Below, piece by piece: positions 13,355-20,033 of a stretch of 20,033 nt of DNA. The notes beneath the pieces are model-generated. The model had not been told where the DNA came from. It saw only the letters and a program-made list of their open reading frames with translations, and searched no databases. Every line of letters begins with the position of its first letter. Position 1 is the first letter of the stretch. Location: positions 1 through 20,033 of the forward strand of contig DIXG01000105.1 in NCBI GenBank assembly GCA_002436005.1, read 5' to 3'. Made by a program: the position numbers and the translations under genes. The DNA is from Anaerolineaceae bacterium UBA6086. Lineage in GTDB: Bacteria; Chloroflexota; Anaerolineae; Anaerolineales; Anaerolineaceae.

Positions 13355-14908
13355 TCATTCGCCTTCAACCCAGATAAAGTGCGACGGCTCGCTTTCCAAA
13401 GCAATTTGACCAATTTCAGTCATATTCAACCCCGGGAAGGAAAGATAATACAGTGACCCTTCCCCAAAAAGGTAAAACCCTTTGGAATCAGGCGTCCAAA
13501 ACACCCGATCCACCTGGATATCCGTCAGGGTCTGCAAAGACCGGTCGCTGGGCGGCTGGTACAGACGTGCACCCTGCACTGAACCTTCACCAGTCCCCCA
13601 TGCCACCATCCAGCTGCCATTGGGTGAAAGGCGCACATCGCCTTCTCCCGGCAGAAAAACCTCGTCCCCATCAGCCGAAAACACCAACACACCTTGCGGT
13701 CCAGCAGCGATGAACATTCCCCCTGGTTCAAAGTGCACACGCTCCCAATCTCCAGCCCGATACAGGCTGTAATCAGCACGATCTGGCTGCAAAACATAGA
13801 CCCCGGCGACAATCCCCTCCTGCACAGCACTGTCCTGATCCACAATAAACGCCAGCATCCCGGATGCCGGGTCAAACGCTGCCTGCACAAAACCACCGGG
13901 ATAGATGAGCGCTTCGGAGATAGCATCCACGTTGATCTGGCGCAGTGAGGATGGGCCATCTGCTGTGAGAGAATAGCTGATAAAATTGCGGGTGTTAATC
14001 CATCCCACAAAAACTTCACTCTGGCTGCGCGCAGCGGGCAGATAGAGCGAGTTTTGATCGTCATAGCCCGGCACACGGATGCGCGTCACGTTTTCAGCGC
14101 GCCATTCGCCTGTCAATGTGTCCCTGGTCAGTTCCTGTGAGACCAACCAGTTGCCTCCAGAAGACCAAAATGGGGATGCATTGTGGGTAAAAAGCCCATT
14201 TAACCGCTCAACGCGGTTATTAAGCGTGTCAAAGACATATAAATCACTCGAATCATTATTCAGAGCCGCGTTAAATGCCAAAAAACGCCCATTGGGGGAC
14301 CACGCCAGGCCGTTAGTGCGTGTGACCGCTTCCAGGGCATAAAAAGCAAGCTTGCCTTCTTCGTTGACAATTCGCCGTTGCAAAGAAAGCGTCAACAGCG
14401 GTGTGATTTTCTGAGGCTCTGTCGCGGGCAGATCAATGCGGTAAAGCGCCAGTTCATCCGTATTCAGTGGAGATCCTGCTCGAACGACAACTGTGGCGCC
14501 GTTCGGCGAATGACCTGTCACCAGGTCTTCCGTGTAGATCGGTTGGGGTAAAACGATTTCTAAAATATCACCAGAAACTGTATCCAGGGCGTTCAATATC
14601 CCGGCTTGTGCCGCAGGGTAAACCAGCCAGGGGCCTTGCAGCGCATCTGCAGGATCACTTACGCTAGGCGTTTCAGCAGTGGGGATGGGCTCGGTAGGTG
14701 CTGGCGTGGACGTCAGGTTGATTTGTGTGGCAGGCTCCTGGGTCAATTGCTGTGTCAAAGCATAAGCGGTGCGCGTTTCGGCTTCTGCCTGTGCAGTGGG
14801 CGTTCCTGCCCAGGAAGCTGGCGTGGGTGAGGTTAGCTGGCAGGCAATTCCCACCAACAGCATCAGACCCATCAAGCCCGACCATTTGAACCAGAATTGC
14901 TTTGCCAT
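13355..14908 (-). CDS. Putative lipoprotein with beta-propeller (WD40-like/TolB-like) repeats
   Basis: This 517-residue exported protein has unknown function. The N-terminus has a basic patch, a hydrophobic core (residues 10-22) and Cys23 in LLVGIAC, an imperfect but plausible lipobox. A Thr/Pro/Ala-rich linker (about 24-80) follows, of the kind common in Anaerolineae surface proteins. The rest carries repeats of the TolB/PD40 type: WSPNGRFLAFNAA followed by DLYVFDTLNNR, FWSSGGNWLVS, LSPNGSWMVAWG and WTPDSKGFYLFG. These suggest a six- to eight-bladed propeller. The ATG at 14908 is preferred; an in-frame TTG directly before it could also serve. AGGA overlapping the uvrD stop is a weak ribosome-binding site. 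The gap to uvrD is only 11 nt, so co-transcription is likely, although no functional link to the helicase is evident. Confidence 0.85.
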   Translation of the reverse strand: MAKQFWFKWSGLMGLMLLVGIACQLTSPTPASWAGTPTAQAEAETRTAYALTQQLTQEPATQINLTSTPAPTEPIPTAETPSVSDPADALQGPWLVYPAAQAGILNALDTVSGDILEIVLPQPIYTEDLVTGHSPNGATVVVRAGSPLNTDELALYRIDLPATEPQKITPLLTLSLQRRIVNEEGKLAFYALEAVTRTNGLAWSPNGRFLAFNAALNNDSSDLYVFDTLNNRVERLNGLFTHNASPFWSSGGNWLVSQELTRDTLTGEWRAENVTRIRVPGYDDQNSLYLPAARSQSEVFVGWINTRNFISYSLTADGPSSLRQINVDAISEALIYPGGFVQAAFDPASGMLAFIVDQDSAVQEGIVAGVYVLQPDRADYSLYRAGDWERVHFEPGGMFIAAGPQGVLVFSADGDEVFLPGEGDVRLSPNGSWMVAWGTGEGSVQGARLYQPPSDRSLQTLTDIQVDRVFWTPDSKGFYLFGEGSLYYLSFPGLNMTEIGQIALESEPSHFIWVEGE

Positions 14909-14919
14909 CAAGAGATGTC

Positions 14920-17124
14920 CTACTCTTCTCCGAGGACTTCCAGGCTCGAAAGCGATGCCACCAGTGCCTTCAACCCGATGCCCTCAAAATAAACCTCCAC
15001 CGTCTCGTCACCATACTCCAACCGGCTGTTGCGCACCACGCCTTCGCCATACACCGGGTGTTCCACATGCATTTCAGGATAGAAACGCTGTTCACGCGCC
15101 TTTGGTGGTGCCGATCGCTTGCGCTGAGAGGGAGAGCCATATTGGCGATCCCATTGATAGACGCTCATATCAAAGGTGCTGCGCCGTTCTATCGGTCTGC
15201 TGATGCGCCCCTGTATGAGCTCATCAGGTAGAGGTTGCAAGAAGCGAGAGGGCAGCATGGTCTCATAGCTGCCATAGGGACTGCGCCGCCGCTGTGCTCT
15301 GACGAGATAAAGACAGTTCTCGGCGCGGGTGATGCCGACATAAAACAAACGCCGTTCCTCTTCCATTTCCTCCGGGTCATCCATCGAGCGGCTGTGCGGC
15401 AGATATTGCTCATCCAGCCCGATGATGAAGACCTGCGGGAATTCCAACCCTTTGGCGGCGTGCAGCGTCAGCAATGTGGGCGCCTCCAGCGTTTCGGGCA
15501 GAGTGTCCTGGTCAGCCACAAGCGCCATTGCTTCCAAGAATTGTGCCATGCCCTGATCTTCATATTCCAGCAGCACCTGGCGAAGTTCCAGGACGTTTGC
15601 CCAGCGGTCCTGCTCCTCATCCCGGTCATCTGTGATGAAAGCCTGATACTCTGTATCCCGCAGCACCTGGTCAAACAACTCTGTCAACGACATCCGCTCC
15701 AAATCCAGGCGCCATCCTGTCAACATTTCCGCAAAGGACTGCAGCCGATCAGCTGCGCGCCCCAGGGCATCGGCTGCCTGCCGGGCATCGCCCCCGCCAA
15801 GCGAAAGCAGCACTTCTCCGCTGCTCTGCCCTTTTTGACGGGCGTAATTTTGCAGTTTTTCCAGCGTCACGTTGCCGATCCCGCGCGGCGGCAGATTGAT
15901 CACACGCGCCAGGCTGATCTCATCCCGGGGGTTATAAATCAACCGCATGAACGAAATCAGGTCCTTGACTTCCCGCCGTCCATAAAAGCGCTGAGCACCG
16001 ATCAGGCGGTAACTCATATTCGCGCGGCGAAAGGCTTCTTCCAGCAAGCGGGATTGGGCATTGGTGCGATACATGATCGCAAAATCGGACTCTTTGGCTC
16101 GTCCCAGCATCACCTGGCGCGCAATCGTATCCACCACATAGCTGGCTTCTTCAATATCATCCTTGGCTTCATAAACGGTGACCCTTTCGCCCGTGCCACG
16201 ATCCGTGAAAAGGTGCTTTTGCGTACGGTTTTTATTGTCGTCAATCACTGCAACAGCCGTATCCAGGATGGTTTGAGTGGAACGGTAGTTTTGTTCCAGA
16301 AGAATCTTTTGTGAATGGTCAAAATCGCTTGAAAAACGGAGGATATTCTGATAATCAGCGCCCCGCCAGCGATAGATGGACTGATCTTCATCCCCCACTA
16401 CAAAAATATTATGATGAACCGAGGCAAGGTGCGTGAGCAGGTAATATTGCGCCTTATTGGTGTCCTGAAACTCGTCCACCAGGATGTGCCTGAAACGCCG
16501 GGCATATTTTTCACGCACCGTCGGGTTGGTCTCAAGCAGTTTGGCAGTATAGAGGAGCATATCGTCGAAATCAAGGGCGTTGCTGCCCACCAGGTAGGCT
16601 TGATAGGCTTTATAAATTCCAGCAATCGTCTCATCCCGATAGTTCTCAATGGGATAATCCTCTGGACCGATCAGGTCGTTTTTTGCGCTACTGATCCGGG
16701 CGTGCACCTGGTGCGGACGGTAGTCCTTGTCATTCACACCCATCTCTTTGATCACCCGTTTGACCAGGGTGATCTGATCATCAGCGTCAAAGATCACAAA
16801 GTTATGGTCAATTGGGAGGTGAGCTGCCTCACGCCGAAGGATACGGCCGCAAATGGCGTGAAAGGTGCCCAACCAGAGACCGTCCGTCTTGCCGCCGAGA
16901 AGTGTGTTGACGCGGGTTTCCATCACTCTGGCAGCCTTATTGGTAAATGTAACTGCCAGAATCTGGTAAGGCGGCACGCCCAACGCGGCGATCAGATAGG
17001 CGATGCGATAGGTCAGCACCCGGGTCTTGCCCGAACCAGGGCCAGCCAGCACCAGCACAGGACCAGCGGGTGCCGCAACGGCTGCTTGCTGTTGTGAATT
17101 GAGTTCTTGTAAGAGATCTGCCAT
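14920..17124 (-). CDS. UvrD/PcrA-type superfamily 1 DNA helicase
   Basis: This 734-residue ATP-dependent 3'-5' helicase should unwind DNA in nucleotide excision and mismatch repair and clear protein-DNA conflicts. Visible motifs are the Q-motif region LNSQQQAAV, Walker A AGPGSGKT (27-34), DEFQDTN (motif II), GDEDQSIYRWRGAD (motif III), QNYRST (motif IV), TLHAAKGLEF (motif V) and YVGITRAENCLYL (motif VI). The C-terminus ends in a Tudor-like domain (VYGEGVV with KALVASLSSLEVL), the part of PcrA that contacts RNA polymerase. Length fits PcrA. The ATG at 17124 has no ribosome-binding site but lies 10 nt from a strong promoter. The lipoprotein gene follows closely. Confidence 0.95.
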   Translation of the reverse strand: MADLLQELNSQQQAAVAAPAGPVLVLAGPGSGKTRVLTYRIAYLIAALGVPPYQILAVTFTNKAARVMETRVNTLLGGKTDGLWLGTFHAICGRILRREAAHLPIDHNFVIFDADDQITLVKRVIKEMGVNDKDYRPHQVHARISSAKNDLIGPEDYPIENYRDETIAGIYKAYQAYLVGSNALDFDDMLLYTAKLLETNPTVREKYARRFRHILVDEFQDTNKAQYYLLTHLASVHHNIFVVGDEDQSIYRWRGADYQNILRFSSDFDHSQKILLEQNYRSTQTILDTAVAVIDDNKNRTQKHLFTDRGTGERVTVYEAKDDIEEASYVVDTIARQVMLGRAKESDFAIMYRTNAQSRLLEEAFRRANMSYRLIGAQRFYGRREVKDLISFMRLIYNPRDEISLARVINLPPRGIGNVTLEKLQNYARQKGQSSGEVLLSLGGGDARQAADALGRAADRLQSFAEMLTGWRLDLERMSLTELFDQVLRDTEYQAFITDDRDEEQDRWANVLELRQVLLEYEDQGMAQFLEAMALVADQDTLPETLEAPTLLTLHAAKGLEFPQVFIIGLDEQYLPHSRSMDDPEEMEEERRLFYVGITRAENCLYLVRAQRRRSPYGSYETMLPSRFLQPLPDELIQGRISRPIERRSTFDMSVYQWDRQYGSPSQRKRSAPPKAREQRFYPEMHVEHPVYGEGVVRNSRLEYGDETVEVYFEGIGLKALVASLSSLEVLGEE

Positions 17125-17134
17125 GATGAACAGG

Positions 17135-17163
17135 ATTCTACCGTTGGCACATCAGGGCGTCAA
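17135..17163 (-). promoter_or_regulatory. Strong sigma-70-type promoter abutting uvrD/pcrA
   Basis: On the minus strand the -35 is TTGACG (17158-17163) and the -10 is TAGAAT (17135-17140), each with five of six consensus bases and a 17-nt spacer. The predicted start is the A at 17127, giving a leader of about 3 nt before the ATG at 17124. The promoter sits in the 63-nt gap after ychF, so uvrD can be expressed independently of it. Confidence 0.75.
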
Positions 17164-17187
17164 CGCTATCAGGACCCTGCATGCCTT

Positions 17188-18261
17188 TTAGATGTTGAAG
17201 CGAATGGTGAGCACGTCCCCATCCTGCACGAGGTATTTCTTCCCCTCCAACCGCAGCTTGCCGTGCTGCCGGGCTTCGGCAAATCCTCCCAGCTCGACCA
17301 GGTCCTGGTAGGAGACCACCTCTGCCCGGATGAATCCCTTCTCCATATCGGAATGGATCACACCAGCAGCCTCAGGCGCCAGTGCACCGCGATGCACCGT
17401 CCACGCGTGCACTTCTTTTTCTCCAGCCGTGAAAAAAGACTGCTGATCCAATAACTGATAAGAGAGCCTCACAAAGCGGTTCAGGCTGGGCTCTGTGATC
17501 CCATATTCCTCCATGAAGATTGCCGATTCCTCCGGCGGCAGCTGGGCGATATCCATCTCTAACCTGGCAGGCATGCAGAGCACCAACGTGCGCGCAAACG
17601 GCATGTCCACCTCAATCGGCTCCTGTTCCTCAGATTGGTTTATCACGATCAACTGGGGTTTCAAGCTCAACAGCCCATAACTCGAAAGCATTTTCTTTTC
17701 TTCTTCTGAAAAGTCTTCGTTGCGCAGTGGAATCTCATCAGATAGCAATTGCTGCAACTTCTCAAAAAACTCGGTTTCCCGTTCCACCAACGCCTTATCC
17801 CTGCCTATCCCGCCCCGCTGACGTTCCTCCGAAAGACGCTGCAGCTTTCGCTCAACCAGGATCAGGTCGTTGAGGATCAGCTCAGTTTCCATTGCTCTCA
17901 GATCCCGCTGGGGGTCAACGCTTCCAGCCTCATGCGGCACACTGGGATTTGCGAAATGCCGAATTACATGGATGAACCCGTCCATCTGCGAAAGCGTATT
18001 CAAAAGCGGACCAGAAATGCCCTTTTCTGCTGCCTTGCCTTCCAGCCCGGCAATATCAGCATAGGTCACTTTGGCATAGACCACCTTTTTCGGCACGAAG
18101 ATCTCTACCAACCGTTCCACACGCTCATCGGGTACATCGATCACCGCCGTATGCACCTCCACTTTTCCGCCGCTGATCCCGGTAGGCATATTCCCGCGGG
18201 TCAGGGCATTAAAGAGCGTTGTCTTGCCAGATTGGGGCAGTCCAATAATTCCTAATTGCAT
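17188..18261 (-). CDS. ychF: YchF/OLA1-family nucleotide-binding protein (divergent)
   Basis: This 357-residue Obg-related P-loop protein of the YchF type is thought to bind ATP and associate with ribosomes. It has the P-loop GLPQSGKT (7-14), DIAG (69-72, the DxxG motif), NQSE (208-211, the family's altered G4 motif) and a C-terminal TGS domain (about 274-357) with WTVHRG, AGVIHSDMEKGFIRAEV and QDGDVLTIRFNI. It differs from canonical YchF: the usual N-V in the P-loop is Q-S, the PFxTIxPN switch segment is missing, and the GLGNxFL segment after DIAGL reads ISGPLLNTL. It may belong to a separate YchF subfamily. The start at 18261 has GGAG 6 nt upstream. An in-frame ATG at 18333 would place the promoter inside the gene and is rejected. 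Confidence 0.88.
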   Translation of the reverse strand: MQLGIIGLPQSGKTTLFNALTRGNMPTGISGGKVEVHTAVIDVPDERVERLVEIFVPKKVVYAKVTYADIAGLEGKAAEKGISGPLLNTLSQMDGFIHVIRHFANPSVPHEAGSVDPQRDLRAMETELILNDLILVERKLQRLSEERQRGGIGRDKALVERETEFFEKLQQLLSDEIPLRNEDFSEEEKKMLSSYGLLSLKPQLIVINQSEEQEPIEVDMPFARTLVLCMPARLEMDIAQLPPEESAIFMEEYGITEPSLNRFVRLSYQLLDQQSFFTAGEKEVHAWTVHRGALAPEAAGVIHSDMEKGFIRAEVVSYQDLVELGGFAEARQHGKLRLEGKKYLVQDGDVLTIRFNI

Positions 18262-18278
18262 AATGATCTCCATCCAAA

Positions 18279-18309
18279 GCAGCCCCACCGAATCGCACAG
18301 CAGGGCTGC
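18279..18309 (-). other. Stem-loop in the predicted ychF leader
   Basis: GCAGCCC (18279-18285) and GGGCTGC (18303-18309) form a 7-bp GC-rich stem with a 17-nt loop. It lies between the predicted transcript start and the ribosome-binding site (18268-18271). There is no T-run, so it is not a terminator, and I recognise no riboswitch class. Confidence 0.3.
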
Positions 18310-18332
18310 AAATTCATCTTGTTGATGATTCA

Positions 18333-18360
18333 ATCATACCCGAGAATTGAAATAATCCAA
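18333..18360 (-). promoter_or_regulatory. Candidate promoter of ychF
   Basis: On the minus strand the -35 is TTGGAT (18355-18360, moderate) and the -10 is TATGAT (18333-18338, five of six), with a 16-nt spacer. This predicts a start near 18325 and a leader of about 64 nt that carries a normal Shine-Dalgarno site. It is divergent from the tRNA promoter about 25 nt away. Confidence 0.5.
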
Positions 18361-18385
18361 TCCGCAAATCACTCCCTTGTTGTGC

Positions 18386-18414
18386 TTGACCTAACCCTGA
18401 CAAACGGTTAAAAT
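18386..18414 (+). promoter_or_regulatory. Promoter of the tRNA-Leu gene
   Basis: The -35 is TTGACC (18386-18391) and the -10 is TAAAAT (18409-18414), both five of six consensus, with an exact 17-nt spacer. The transcript should start near 18421, about 8 nt before the mature tRNA. Confidence 0.8.
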
Positions 18415-18429
18415 ACGAATACTTAATTA

Positions 18430-18514
18430 GCCGAAGTGGCGGAACTGGCAGACGCGCACGACTCAAACTCGTGTGCCCTCGGGCATGTGGGTTCGATTCC
18501 CACCTTCGGCACCA
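18430..18514 (+). tRNA. tRNA-Leu (anticodon CAA)
   Basis: The full cloverleaf of an 85-nt class II tRNA is visible. The acceptor stem is GCCGAAG (18430-18436) with CTTCGGC (18504-18510), followed by discriminator A and an encoded CCA (18512-18514). The anticodon stem CACGA/TCGTG encloses a loop with CAA at 18464-18466. The long variable arm TGCCC-TC-GGGCA (18474-18485) is typical of leucine tRNAs. The T stem GTGGG/CCCAC (18487-18491 and 18499-18503) encloses TTCGATT. It reads the UUG leucine codon. It has its own promoter and terminator. Confidence 0.97.
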
Positions 18515-18527
18515 GGTTTAGCCCGCT

Positions 18528-18556
18528 AAGCTCATCACACGATTGATGAGCTTTTT
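18528..18556 (+). terminator. Rho-independent terminator of the tRNA-Leu gene
   Basis: AAGCTCATCA (18528-18537) and TGATGAGCTT (18544-18553) form a perfect 10-bp stem with a 6-nt loop. The T-run spans T18552-T18556. It begins 14 nt after the tRNA CCA. Confidence 0.9.
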
Positions 18557-18612
18557 GTGTCCCTGGCATATGGCGGTAAAGGGCTACAAGAAATATTTAC
18601 TGATCAATACAA

Positions 18613-18621
18613 TGGTATGAT
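18613..18621 (+). promoter_or_regulatory. Extended -10 promoter of the BTAD-AAA regulator gene
   Basis: TGGTATGAT matches the extended -10 pattern TGnTATAAT with one mismatch. No good -35 is present at 17 nt (ATATTT), as is usual for extended -10 promoters. Nine bases separate it from the ATG at 18631, which predicts a leader of about 2 nt. Confidence 0.5.
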
Positions 18622-18630
18622 TCAAGTGAG

Positions 18631-20033
18631 ATGAAAACGTCCCAACTTCAAATTCACTTATTAGGCCCCGTTGAGATTCTATACCAGAATCAAAAATGGA
18701 CGATCCATCGCCGTATGGAACGGGCGATCCTGTATTATCTGGCTGGTGAAAACCAACCTGTCAGCCGCAGCACCTTGATTGACCTGCTGTGGCCCAATGC
18801 TGAAAATGTGGATACACGTCGGGCGCTGCGCACTTCCCTCTCCCGGTTACGAAATGAGCTCCCCGATCCCTCCATCCTGGTCACACAATTGGACCAGGTC
18901 TGGCTGGAAAAGAGCTGTTGCGTGGTGGATCTTCCCCAATTTGAAGAGCATTATCGCAGCTTGAAGAATCTTCTGGTTATTCAACACCCCCGTCATCCGC
19001 TGCCTGCCCAAATTGTGAACCAGATCCAAGATGCGCTTGCGCTTTGGCGCGGTGACCGAATCCTCGAAGGGGACAATCTCTCGTCCTATCCGGCAATGGA
19101 TAGCTGGAGGCGAGAATTGAACCAGAAACTGAGCGAACAACGAAAATTCTTGATGCGGAAGTTTGCGGATCATTACCGCATGGTAGGAAAACCCCAGTTA
19201 GCGCTTGAACTTCTCACGAAATTGGGCAGGATGGATCTGATGGACGTGCGGCTGCATCTGTTGATCCTTGAAATGCTCACCGACCTCAAACGACATCAGG
19301 CTGTGGTGGATTATTGTGACAACCTCGAACTCGCCCTTGAGGCAGAATATTACATGCCCCTGCCAGATGAAATTCTGTCTCGCTACCAGTATTCTCAAAT
19401 TCAGGTTCAAACCCAATCTGAACAGGACCCACAAAAGTGGCCTGTGACCCCCACCATGCAGCTGCCCTTGATCGGCAGACAACCGGAGCTGGAACAACTC
19501 CAGCAAGCTTATTTTCAGGGTGGGTTGGCAGTCATTTCCGGAGAGTTGGGCAGCGGTAAGACCCGGCTGGTACAGGAATTATTCCAAACCCTGACGCCCA
19601 CGCCAACGCTTCTGTATGCCCCAGCGCTTGAGGTTGAAAACAAGCTGCCCTTTTCTGCCATCGTCCATTGCTTTCGCCATCATATCTCAAAAGACACCTG
19701 GTGCGACATCGATCCGGTATGGGCAAACCAGATGATTCGTCTTTTACCTGAAATCACCAATATGAGGGATGATCTCGAACAGCCTGAATATTCAAAATCG
19801 CTAACCGAAAGACAGAATCTGTTCGAGGCAATTTCCCGGGTTTTTGAACACCAGGCAGAAAAATATGGACGGATTTTATTTTTTCTGGATGATGCCCAAT
19901 GGGTAGATTCTCAAACCGTGCAGGTGCTTTCCTATCTGATCGCACTTGGATTTTTTGAAACGCATGGATTGCTGGTTATTGCCAAGCGCACAGAAGAGGT
20001 GAACCCTGAGGTTGAGGGGATGATCAACCGTGT
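18631..20033 (+). CDS. BTAD-AAA transcriptional regulator (SARP/LuxR-like), 3' truncated by the window edge
   Basis: The frame is open from the ATG at 18631 to the window end (467 codons), so the C-terminus is missing. Residues about 5-95 form an OmpR-like winged helix (IHLLGPVEI, then LIDLLWPNAE and ALRTSLSRLRNEL). Residues about 97-245 form a helical bacterial transcriptional activator domain (LWRGDRIL, YPAMDSWRRELNQKL). After a linker, an AAA/STAND-type ATPase begins at LPLIGRQPELEQL, with Walker A GELGSGKT (304-311) and Walker B LFFLDDAQW (about 416-424). The missing part is likely to hold TPR repeats, as in other large ATP-dependent regulators of this type, which are frequent in Chloroflexota. 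The effector and targets are unknown. No ribosome-binding site is seen, and an extended -10 lies 9 nt upstream. Confidence 0.88.
   Translation, partial: MKTSQLQIHLLGPVEILYQNQKWTIHRRMERAILYYLAGENQPVSRSTLIDLLWPNAENVDTRRALRTSLSRLRNELPDPSILVTQLDQVWLEKSCCVVDLPQFEEHYRSLKNLLVIQHPRHPLPAQIVNQIQDALALWRGDRILEGDNLSSYPAMDSWRRELNQKLSEQRKFLMRKFADHYRMVGKPQLALELLTKLGRMDLMDVRLHLLILEMLTDLKRHQAVVDYCDNLELALEAEYYMPLPDEILSRYQYSQIQVQTQSEQDPQKWPVTPTMQLPLIGRQPELEQLQQAYFQGGLAVISGELGSGKTRLVQELFQTLTPTPTLLYAPALEVENKLPFSAIVHCFRHHISKDTWCDIDPVWANQMIRLLPEITNMRDDLEQPEYSKSLTERQNLFEAISRVFEHQAEKYGRILFFLDDAQWVDSQTVQVLSYLIALGFFETHGLLVIAKRTEEVNPEVEGMINR

Noticed and set aside
15235..16314. Plus-strand open frame of 359 codons
   Set aside because: It is fully antisense to the middle of uvrD, which has all helicase motifs. 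The translation is low-complexity and His/Gln-rich, as expected for a shadow frame.
18262..18333. Upstream ATG extending ychF by 24 residues
   Set aside because: The extension would overlap the predicted promoter -10. YchF proteins begin directly before the P-loop, and GGAG is positioned for the ATG at 18261.
18430..18630. tRNA-Leu as an integration site of a mobile element
   Set aside because: The tRNA has an intact encoded CCA and its own terminator. There is no integrase gene and no repeat of the tRNA 3' end in the window.

Overview
The window looks like a piece of the core chromosome of a bacterium from the class Anaerolineae (phylum Chloroflexota). This placement is an inference. It rests on the mid-GC composition, a Thr/Pro-rich lipoprotein linker typical of that group, a SpoVS protein in an otherwise ordinary vegetative gene set, and a large BTAD/AAA regulator. 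I see no insertion sequence, phage gene, CRISPR array or rRNA. Almost all genes belong to recognisable housekeeping families.

Layout. At 1-75 is the 3' tail of a plus-strand gene. It converges on a two-component operon on the minus strand (response regulator, then histidine kinase, 2164 down to 120). A GPH-family sugar:cation symporter (2517-3923, plus) ends at a strong intrinsic terminator. It is followed by spoVS (4307-4612, plus), with its own promoter and a shared A/T-rich terminator facing a deoxynucleoside kinase (5345 down to 4707). From there to 18261 every protein gene is on the minus strand. In transcription order they are ychF, uvrD/pcrA, a beta-propeller lipoprotein, nadK, a zinc-ribbon membrane protein, recN, glgC, a Ca2+ P-type ATPase and the deoxynucleoside kinase. 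A tRNA-Leu(CAA) with promoter and terminator (18430-18514, plus) precedes a truncated BTAD-AAA transcriptional regulator that runs off the right edge (18631-20033).

How the genes relate. nadK, the zinc-ribbon protein and recN form a tight cluster, and nadK-recN adjacency is common in bacteria. uvrD and the lipoprotein gene are 8 nt apart and probably co-transcribed. glgC (glycogen precursor supply), the Ca2+ pump and the nucleoside kinase look like separate transcription units.

The most interesting signal is regulatory rather than a new protein system. At four genes (response regulator, nadK, uvrD, BTAD regulator) a good -10 element sits only 6-10 nt upstream of the start codon with no usable ribosome-binding site at a normal distance, which predicts leaderless mRNAs. 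At the response regulator, three tandem 8-nt direct repeats at 10-11 nt spacing replace the -35, as in PhoB-type positive autoregulation. A cluster of DnaA-box-like sites lies upstream of the deoxynucleoside kinase. I found no convincing undescribed multi-gene system.
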